Source: Takakia lepidozioides
Taxonomy: Eukaryota > Streptophyta > Takakiopsida > Takakiales > Takakiaceae
Reading direction: 5' to 3'
Assembly: GCA_030704615.1 (NCBI GenBank)
Contig: CM060734.1
Coordinates: 58,608,042 to 58,672,041, forward strand
Length of the DNA stretch: 64,000 nt
Shown here piece after piece: positions 56,587 to 64,000 of the stretch. Each line of letters opens with the position of its first letter. Position 1 is the first letter of the stretch. The notes below the pieces were generated by a model. That model was not told the origin of the DNA. It ran no database searches and worked only from the letters and a program-made list of their open reading frames with translations. The position numbers were made by a program, and so were the translations under genes.

Positions 56587-58260
56587 GTGGTGAGGGGTGC
56601 ATTTCTGTTGTCTGGCAAGGAGTGGGGTGGCGTGTGGGTGTGGATCATCCTAGAGGACCAGATTTCAAGCAAGAGTACGAATGAGGCACCGTGGATCAGC
56701 AGCTACAAGAAACGTACTTGGGTGGAGGGTGAATTGGAGATGCTTGACTCAGCTAATGGTAAGTATTATGAAAATAGATTCAGGACTTGGTGAGAATGAC
56801 TTTCCTTCTTTTTTCACATGGGGGTTCTCTAAAACAACCTGCACACTTCCTTTTCACCATGCTGTAAGTCAAGGCCAGATAGATACTACTTCTTGAGTTG
56901 CAGATAAGTATCCTAAAAGCAAAACTAGAGATTCTTTGGAAGGAATACTTTCAAACCCCAGTTAAGGATGGGACAACCAAGGCTCAAAGGTCGATGCCTG
57001 TCATGCTACAGCAGAAGCAACCAACAAGATGCCTTGAAAACTTTGTTACAAATTGTCGGTCTCTCTCTCCAGCTCTCCCGCATTCCCACGCTTTTAGCGT
57101 TCCAGCAATTTATGATGAAATCTAGTCTTTGTAGGTGGTGGTGGTATTTGCAATGGTCGCTATGGGTTAACATTGTTAGTGACTTGCAGCCGGGAGGAGG
57201 ATCTAGTCATTTTTGTTCTGAAGGCATGGATAGCTGAAGGTAAGGATGGAGTGTGTGGGTGCACATGCATCCTAGAGGACCGGATTTCAAGTGCAAGAGT
57301 ACCAACAAGGCACTGTGACTGGAAGCTACAAAAAGCCTCCGTAAGTAGATGGTCAGCTGGAAGCAGGGACAGCACAGCTGGGAATCAAGCACTTCCCAAG
57401 CAATCAGAGGGGAAGTCACAAGTGTACTTATGGCACTTGTTGGGTTGTGAAGAGAGTATGCACGGGAGGATAACTGAAAGATGCATTGCATATTTTGACC
57501 GAAGGGGCCATATCGGCAGACTCCAATGCTTATGCTTGTGTCTTGCAGGAATGCATCAAGATGAAAGTGTAGTAAAGGGAAAGCGTGTGCACCCCACAAA
57601 GTGGAATCAAGGAGCTCAAGGGGTGACACCTAATCTCGTTTGCATTACCAGGCTTTTGCCAGCCTGGTAGTTCTGGAAAATGGCAAAGAGATACGGATGA
57701 CATCATGAAATTCAGAATTGTGCCACATATCCTTGTTGACATTGCCCTTGGCAACATAAAAAATGCTCCTTCAGGAAATGTGGTCTCATGGAAACAATGA
57801 ATGCAGGATATGCCCAGTAGGTGTGTGGTATGGAGGCTTGGGAGGCCTACAAGCAAACTCTAATGGAAGAGGTGAAAACCAGGAGGTCATATTCATCCAC
57901 ATTGTCAATGTGAACAAAAAGAGATCCATGCTGACATGGAATGCTGGAATTGTGGCGGATACCTTTCTGGAGATTATCTTGGTTAACATGTATGGCAGAT
58001 CCAGGAGGCATGGAGTGCGATGATCACAGGATACACCGGCATGGGTCAGGGAGGAGGCCCCTTATATTTATTTGAAAATGCAACTGAAAGGGTTGAAGCC
58101 AAATGATATCAACATCTGGTGTTTGCATGTAGCCACTGTCCTAGTGGATGAAGGTAGCCACTACTGGGATTCTGAGTCGAGATTATGTGATAGATCCATG
58201 GCATCTAACATTTGAAAAGTTGTAGTAAGTTTGGAACAATTACGAGCAACTACGAAGGGC
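56587..58260 (+). pseudogene. Degenerate PPR pseudogene fragments with duplicated 5' region
   Basis: Two copies of the PPR N-terminal phrase, CCTAGAGGACC(A/G)GATTTCAAG at 56650 and 57268, are followed by EAPWISSYKKRTWVEGEL-like and related sequence. Near 57541-57600 a frame reads ECIKMK, VGKRVH, as in the first PPR units of PLS proteins (compare KCIKMKGLEVGKQVH at 37.2 kb). Scattered later pieces (VADTFLEIILVNMYGRS at 57.95 kb and KGLKPNDIN at 58.1 kb) complete a very decayed PPR array. Many stops and frame changes. It belongs to the same family as 36.2-37.3 kb. Confidence 0.6.
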
Positions 58261-58477
58261 TTAGTGTTGCAGCCTGGGAGCTTAGGTAAGTAAATCCACA
58301 TGAAAAGAACGTCGCATGTTGTCCAACCCTTATGTAAACTTACTCAAATTGCCGGTGCTTGGAGTGAATAATTGGTGCCTTAAAGTTTTAATGATGATCA
58401 CTATAATTACTACTTGGCGATTCCACAACATCTCTCCCAAAAGCAAAGACCTGCCATATCTTGACAATGTCTGTTGT

Positions 58478-60780
58478 TCAATCATCAAGGTCCCAATAAT
58501 TGTCATTGGCACCAGGCTTGGGAGCCGTGGATGACCCCTGACAGAGAAGCTGCAGAGAGTCTAAATGCTTGGGCAGTACCACCTCCGAACGGGCTCCCCC
58601 TCCTTCAAAGTAGTTGCACAACAGAGCCTGCAGCATTCCAACCCCATCAGAGAGCTGTACTGCAACATGTGAAGGCCTTTTATTCGCCTTTGGTTCAAAT
58701 TCCATTTGGTCACTCAGAACTGTGCGACTGCTCATACCTTACGTTCTTGAGATTAGCAACCCTCACAGAGCATGTATCCTGCGGCATGACAAGGGCAACT
58801 TTCTACTAAACTTCTACAACCTCTACCAAAAGTGGCTGAATGTTTTCAAACAGTAGTTGACATTACGCACCATGGCAGCATAGGCATCGAGCTGCTCCTT
58901 GCGAGATCGTCTGTTGCTGCCCCTACACCATTGTTAGTGCCACCAGTTCCTTAGTAATGCCACTACAGAACCCCCATTCCACTTACAGGTGCTCTCTTTT
59001 CTGGGTCTAGTCCATGACAGAGAAGGTTTATATGATCTGCGCAGTGTGACCACACCAGTGCCCACTCCATATTTTCAAGGTATAGAAACTTCCACTTATG
59101 CAGCAACAATAAAAGTACCACATATCCCCTCCAAATTTTCATGATGGGCAGCATATGAAAGGCTTCAAGGGCTATATGATACATACACATTGATCATGTA
59201 GCTCAAGGCATCTTGTGATGATCCATACTCGTCCTGTAAATATACTCTCCAACCTCTGCACAATACAACCCAACATGAGATTCTGCAATTCATTACCTAC
59301 TTTCCATTCATAATGATCAGTCAGTGCCACATCATTAGAAGTAAGTTTCTTATGCTCTACAATTGCACTAACCCAGGGCTCATGCCTTCTTTCTTTTAAC
59401 ACGCACTTATGTCCAGGAAATTACATTCGTCATTTCTCCCTCCACGAAACCTTTGAAGAATTCAGCCTCTACTGTCATGTCTGTTTCTCTGGGATCCCCA
59501 CATTTGTCATACTGTCCATGCAAAGCGCACCTGAGATGAATAGAGAACAAGAGATTAGGTTGGGAGGTGTCACCTTTGAGCCGCAAGGTTGGCCAACCTG
59601 CCAGCAAAACTGCGGGCCTTATTGGCCTGCTCAGTGTCCTTACCATCCCACGCCTTTGGAAGCCCAACTATGAACTCGTCTGCTTTCTGCACTACCCAAA
59701 CCCTGACACTCATCACTTCCAAGCACTGTTAGCCTTTGCAATTCACTCCTCACACTGACAGCCAAAGCAAGCTTGTTCGCAACCCTAAAGGTCACAGATA
59801 AACCTTTTTATTGGCAGACACCAGCTGCCACAGTGTAATGATGCCATAGTGCATGAGCTGTTAAACTTTAACCAACGCAGACTTCACATAAAAGTTACAG
59901 CAAGCATACCTCTTGAAGGGCAACCTGCATGAGATGCTGCAGCAGCTTGTCCCCCTGCTGGCGCACAACCTACAACCCAGGCCCTGCCCTTAGCGTTTTT
60001 TCATTAGAGAAATGAAGGCTTTCCACTGGGAGTTGAGGGCGTTGCTATGGAAGAATACATTAGGCCAAGACTTTCAGAAACCACAAGAGCATATAGTCCT
60101 GTGCAGAAGTGTGTGAGACTTACAGCAAGTGGGCGGGGAGCAAAGCCTCCAAAACTTATGGAGAGTCCTGTCTTGACGTCGCCCAAATCCACACCCAGGC
60201 TATGCTGCATCCGGCCCCCTTCTCTGCCATCCTTCACCTTCTGAGCATTTGACATAAAACCAGCAATCTTTGATTTCAACCGAGCCCGGGTTTCTGTCTT
60301 ATCAGGTATTTCTACCTCCATCTTTTTCTTGCGTCTGGTTTGGCCTGTGCTCGGTTGAGAAGAATCTTGGTTTCCTGCTCCTTGCATGGCCTTTGTAGTT
60401 GACAGGCTGTCCAAGGATGCATGGCTGATGTTTGTGCTGGATTGTGTGTCTCGAACATCACCAAGGGGCTGAGCGTCTGCACCACTACCACTGGTGCAGG
60501 GCTCTGAATCAAAATTGGACAATTCGCCCCCTGTAAGATTAATTATTTCTACGTGTGATACGTTCACAATACACCATGGATGTGCCCTACCCCGTGGCTC
60601 CCAAGTATGGGGTTGTGTGTTACCAAAGGCTGCTGCTTGGAGGTGTGTGCCCTCCTTGAGAACAGGTGGGCACTGGAACAGTGCACTAAGGCCTGGACAA
60701 TGGGATCTGCAGAGTGCCAAGCTGCTTGAGCAGGAAGGAGTAAGTGGGTAGCCGTCCCAAGCGCAAAATCCAAGCTGCAT
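58478..60780 (-). CDS. YqgF/RuvX-like RNase H-fold nuclease, probably plastid, spliced
   Basis: Members of this family act as pre-16S rRNA nucleases or Holliday-junction-resolvase homologues. Six minus-strand exons fit in phase: 60124-60780, 59910-59969, 59574-59686, 59187-59255, 58871-58922 and 58478-58627, giving 366 aa. Core motifs: LGVDLGDVKTGLSISFGGFA with PRPLA (from residue 195; Asp198 is the expected catalytic residue), KADEFIVGLPKAWDGKDTEQ (240 onward), ANKARSFAGRLANLAAQ, GWRVYLQDEYGSSQDALSYM (278 onward; acidic residues 285-286), RSRKEQLDAYAAM, then LLCNYFEGGGARSEVVLPKH. Donors are canonical (GTAAGT at 60118-60123, GTATGT after exon 4). Bacterial members have only about 140 residues; the extra 190 N-terminal residues start with an acid-poor Ser/Cys/Leu-rich stretch (likely transit peptide), then Ser/Gln-rich and Lys-rich sequence. 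The ATG at 60780 is the most upstream in frame; a later start or an upstream intron is possible. No damage seen. Confidence 0.88.
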
Positions 60781-63403
60781 TCTGGCCCTTGTCCTACAGC
60801 CCTATAGCTCTCCCTGCTTGCCACCCTGTCTCTATGCCCCAGAGAAGATCACCGTCTCCCATTGCACCTGTGCAGATAACATCCTCTCCTCCTCTCTGCA
60901 GAGAGCACACCAGATATCTGTCAAGCTTACACTAAAGCTCACCTCTGCAACTCTGTCTCTCTCGTGCCAGTTGACCCTAGACTACCTGGTACTAAGAGAT
61001 GGCCGTTAGTGTAGGAAATGGTATACAGCACGCGTCTCAAGTGCTTCAAGTTCCGAGAGATTTCTATCAAGTACATCAATCTAACTTGGACTGTCGGACG
61101 TTAACACTTTGAAATGGAGAAAGGGAAAGAGCCTTGGAATTCAGGTAGCGAGGAAGGGGAACCCGGAAGGTCTTTGCAATTCACCATGGCGTTCTATGCT
61201 ACGCCTCATACAGGTTTAGATTGCAGACCCAGCGAGGCCGTAATGGGCAGAAATTATGCTAAATGTGCAACCTTTCGAACCGCACAACTCTCACTTGACT
61301 TCATGGCTACCACAGAGAAAGAAATAAGATGAGAGAGATACCTGTAAGGGGAGCAGAAGAAAGCCATCTTAAGCGTGCACGGCTTTATCGAGAAGTGGAT
61401 GCCTTGACCCAGTTAAGGGCGACAAATGGTTGCTTGGGACCTGCTTAAGAAAACAATGGGTCCATCCTGCTACATACAAGGCCTGACCCATTTGATGTAG
61501 TTCCCCCACGGCTATTTGAAGTGGGTTCCAAACATTGACGAAAGCTTAGCATCCTGCACAACGAAGTATTTAGAAGCTCACATCAGGTCTGGAAAGAGAG
61601 GGTGAACATAACTCCCAATATACACACAAGCAAAAGAAAATTACAACGCAAGGTATCCACACCTTCCCCTTCTGTTCCACTATCTTCGAGCCTCGAGGAG
61701 TAAAAATGGCTCAAGATAATCTGCAATTGTCCAGCTACAAAGACCAACGTTGTAAACTTGTCCAGACATCGTATACCAGTGGTAAATCAGAAGCTGCTAG
61801 CTTGATTCGTTTCAAAGACTCGCAAAGACAATGTCAAAGTGTAGACCGGAGATCTGGACGCACCTCGCCAGCTTTCTTCGCAGCCTCGATTGCAACTGCT
61901 AAATAAGTGTCCAAGTCATCTGCGAGGCACAAGGGGAACACGGGAACGTCGATCTCAGCGAGAGCTACCCCGTGTCAGGAAGGACATGCAACATAACGTT
62001 TCACTCCATCATGTCGGCCAATTACACTATTGCAAAGAATATTCGTGGTTACTTGCAAGATGAAATCGAGCACATACTACTGTGACTGCCACTTTAAGCC
62101 TCTGTTCAAAACTGGAGAGAAAAGGGAATTTTAGGGATAAAAATGGGGCCAGAAAATTTCAGGGACACCAGGCCTTTGGTGGTCCCTTCCCTGCTGGCAT
62201 CATGTTTCTGATTGGGGAAGTCCCCTCCTTCCCTCCCCTAGGTTAGCATTTTGGCTGCTTGATACACTTTGGCTCTCCAGGGTGCCTCCGAATTTTGTGT
62301 GGCCTTATTAGGCCCACACACACCAGCCCTATGACAGTGGGGCCCATACTTGTGGTTAGTCAGATGTCCACCCCACTGTGCACCCTGCAGATTGCTTCAC
62401 GACAAGGCCTCACAATTCTCTGAGGGCACTTGTACGAGACAGGATTCATAACCAAATGCCAACCAAACTATGTGCTGTGGTGTGGAGGGCCGTGCTTGCC
62501 TCTGCAAAATTCATGGCCATGTGGAGGTGGCAGATCATTGCGGCAAGATGCATTCTCAAGTGCTATCGCAAGGGCCCTGCAATTCACTTACTGCTGCAAA
62601 CATGTGTGCTGCACTCGCACATGGGAAAATACTGCAAAGGTGAGTAGTGGCCAGGTTGCTCCTGTTGAAGTCACAGTGTATCCCTCTCCCTGATGGGAAA
62701 CTCACATTTGTTGTAGACCCCGAATTGCATCCAGAAGTTGAGGAAATTCTTGCTCAGCTAACAAGATAATATGGGCAGGTGAAGGAGGACGGGTATGTGT
62801 TTGCTTTGTCTTGCATGACATGGAGGTGCAAACAGAACTTTCTCCATACCACTTTTGGGCTGATCCATGTGGTGACCAGATTCATCTCAAAATCCAGGGT
62901 GAGTAAGTGGAGCTTCTCACAAATGTGCTCGAAATGTCAAACTCCCACAAAAGAACTGGGACTGACAAAAGCCAATTTACTATTGGGGACCCACAATATG
63001 GTGGTTAAGAACAATGCATTAGAAACCATTTATGCTGAGAGGGACAAAAGACGTTCTCTCTGGTGAAAATCCAGCCCTCCTGTGTGTAGTGATTGTAACA
63101 CGGCCACCAGGTCAGCTCAAAGACTGCTGGGTGAGCATGTTCATAGTGTTAAGAAATCCGTATCATCGAGAAGGATTCAAGGAAAATAATCAAGAGTTGA
63201 AGTGGGCCTGTTTTATATGTATCCTGCTTACCAGAAGTCCACTGAAAAAAATACTTAAGGTAGCTCCACTTGCACTAGGGTAGAAGCCCCTTTTATGGTT
63301 TTGAGTCCGAGGAAGCTTCGAGGAAAGGGTGCTCCTAGGCGGAGGAGAATGTTCACTTTATCTTCGCAAAGTGCTTAGTAATGTACACTCTTCTTCACGA
63401 AGT
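60781..63403. other. About 2.6 kb without a recognised gene
   Basis: Short frames at 61114-61332 (SLQFTMAFYATPHTGLDCRP), 62378-62647 (RDRIHNQMPTKLCAVVWRAV) and 62779-63066 (EDGYVFALSCMTWRCKQNFL) have no motif I recognise. The first few hundred bases include the promoter of the RuvX-like gene on the minus strand. Confidence 0.4.
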
Positions 63404-63560
63404 AAGCAAACTGCAGGTCCGTATCTCTTCCTAGCTTTCCAGCAAAACAAAGCCTTCGGCCTCAACAAGTATAAAAAGTTACTTAATATCAGTAACTTTT
63501 TATGTTTTTCCACCTCGGAGGCCATATACACGTACCTGAATAAAACTTGAATAGAACGCC
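63404..63560. repeat. Foldback (hairpin) element
   Basis: A perfect 13-bp inverted repeat, ATAAAAAGTTACT and AGTAACTTTTTAT (63471-63483 and 63491-63503), flanks a 7-base loop. Outside it weaker complementarity continues (left GGTCCGTATCT and AGCCTTCGGCC; right GGAGGCC and ATACACGTACC), so the whole may be a MITE-like foldback. It is not a known small-RNA gene. Confidence 0.5.
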
Positions 63561-64000
63561 TTTTAGATAAGATAGATTTCCTTAGTTGACCACTGGCTTT
63601 GATAAGGGAGACAATAGGAATAATGTAAGTACTTAATGGACGCTTGCCATCCCGGCAGCCTGGGCTCCTCCAGCAGGGCCCTGTCAAATCCTCCCCACCT
63701 CCTCTTACCTCAGTTTCACTAATAAATACTTTAAGAATCCAAGTGGGTTCCAAGCTGTGGTGGGCAGGGTAATGGTAAGGTGATAGCGTTGCAGGTGGGG
63801 AAGTTCTGGGTTCTAGGCTCTTGTAGTGTATAGCCCCGGTCTCTCATTTAACCCTGGTCTCTCACGTAACCATGGTTAGTCCATTTTATACTTGGCCAAA
63901 TTTGGACTTAGTCAAATTTCGAGACCACGAGTGAGTTACACTGAGTGGAGTTACACTCCATTCTGTGTAACCCCGAGTGCAGTTATACACCTCGTTGTGT
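63561..64000. other. Window end, no recognised gene
   Basis: Contains a tRNA-head-like GTTCTGGGTTCTAGGC near 63806-63822, too weak for a SINE call, and direct repeats of CTGGTCTCTCA(T/C) (63837-63875). Confidence 0.4.

Noticed and set aside
63358-63753. 131-codon minus-strand frame
   Set aside because: It spans the foldback hairpin, has no motif, and an equally open plus-strand frame overlaps it.
1-64000. CRISPR arrays, operons, Shine-Dalgarno sites and other bacterial features
   Set aside because: No array of equal repeats with unique spacers is present. Genes have spliceosomal introns and plant transposons surround them.

Overview
The window is nuclear DNA of a land plant. Evidence: a plastid-targeted acyl carrier protein, DYW-class pentatricopeptide (PPR) remains, a plant NIPA-type transporter and a YqgF/RuvX-like nuclease gene with GT-AG introns, and plant-style transposons (CACTA, Mutator-like, Helitron, L1-type LINE, LTR retroelement, tRNA-derived SINEs). 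The mix of decayed DYW PPR copies and this style of Mutator-like and CACTA protein suggests a non-seed plant such as a fern or lycophyte. That is inference. Nothing bacterial, viral, organellar or CRISPR-like was seen.

Only three genes look intact: the ACP gene (14348-14776, minus, no introns), the NIPA-like Mg transporter gene (51294-54528, plus, about nine exons, about 346 aa) and the YqgF/RuvX-like gene (58478-60780, minus, six exons, 366 aa). In the last two the exon phases fit together throughout, except that the last NIPA intron is tentative. The three genes share no evident pathway.

Layout: 1-2.6 kb, LINE and PPR remnants. 2.9-7.4 kb, two CACTA transposase remnants with a CACTA end at 7400. 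8.2-14.1 kb, an AT-rich block of short tandem repeats, SINE and LINE tails and a Helitron N-terminal fragment. 14.3-15.7 kb, ACP, then LINE tails and a SINE. 17-21.6 kb, SINEs and a dead DYW PPR gene with an amplified approximately 300-bp unit. 22-26.7 kb, a promoter-like motif cluster and a dead Mutator-like transposase. 27-31 kb, mostly unrecognised, with one LINE tail. 31-34.8 kb, Gag-like and CACTA accessory remnants and a second CACTA end at 34823. 36-37.9 kb, PPR 5' fragments and repeats. 38-42.4 kb, a dead gag-protease retroelement. 42.8-44.5 kb, an intronless exportin-7 pseudogene. 45.2-50 kb, a nearly full-length LINE. 51.3-54.5 kb, NIPA. 56.6-58.3 kb, another PPR remnant. 58.5-60.8 kb, the RuvX-like gene. 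60.8-64 kb, unrecognised apart from a foldback.

The clearest shared signal is how the dead genes broke. In the retroelement, the Mutator-like transposase and the exportin-7 pseudogene, eight internal stops are UAG in an otherwise continuing frame. At both exportin sites, and plausibly at the others, a CAG glutamine codon is expected. This fits C-to-T decay of methylated CHG sites. A second shared signal is a short GGGCC..GTCCC hairpin tail on the LINE and on at least six short sequences upstream.
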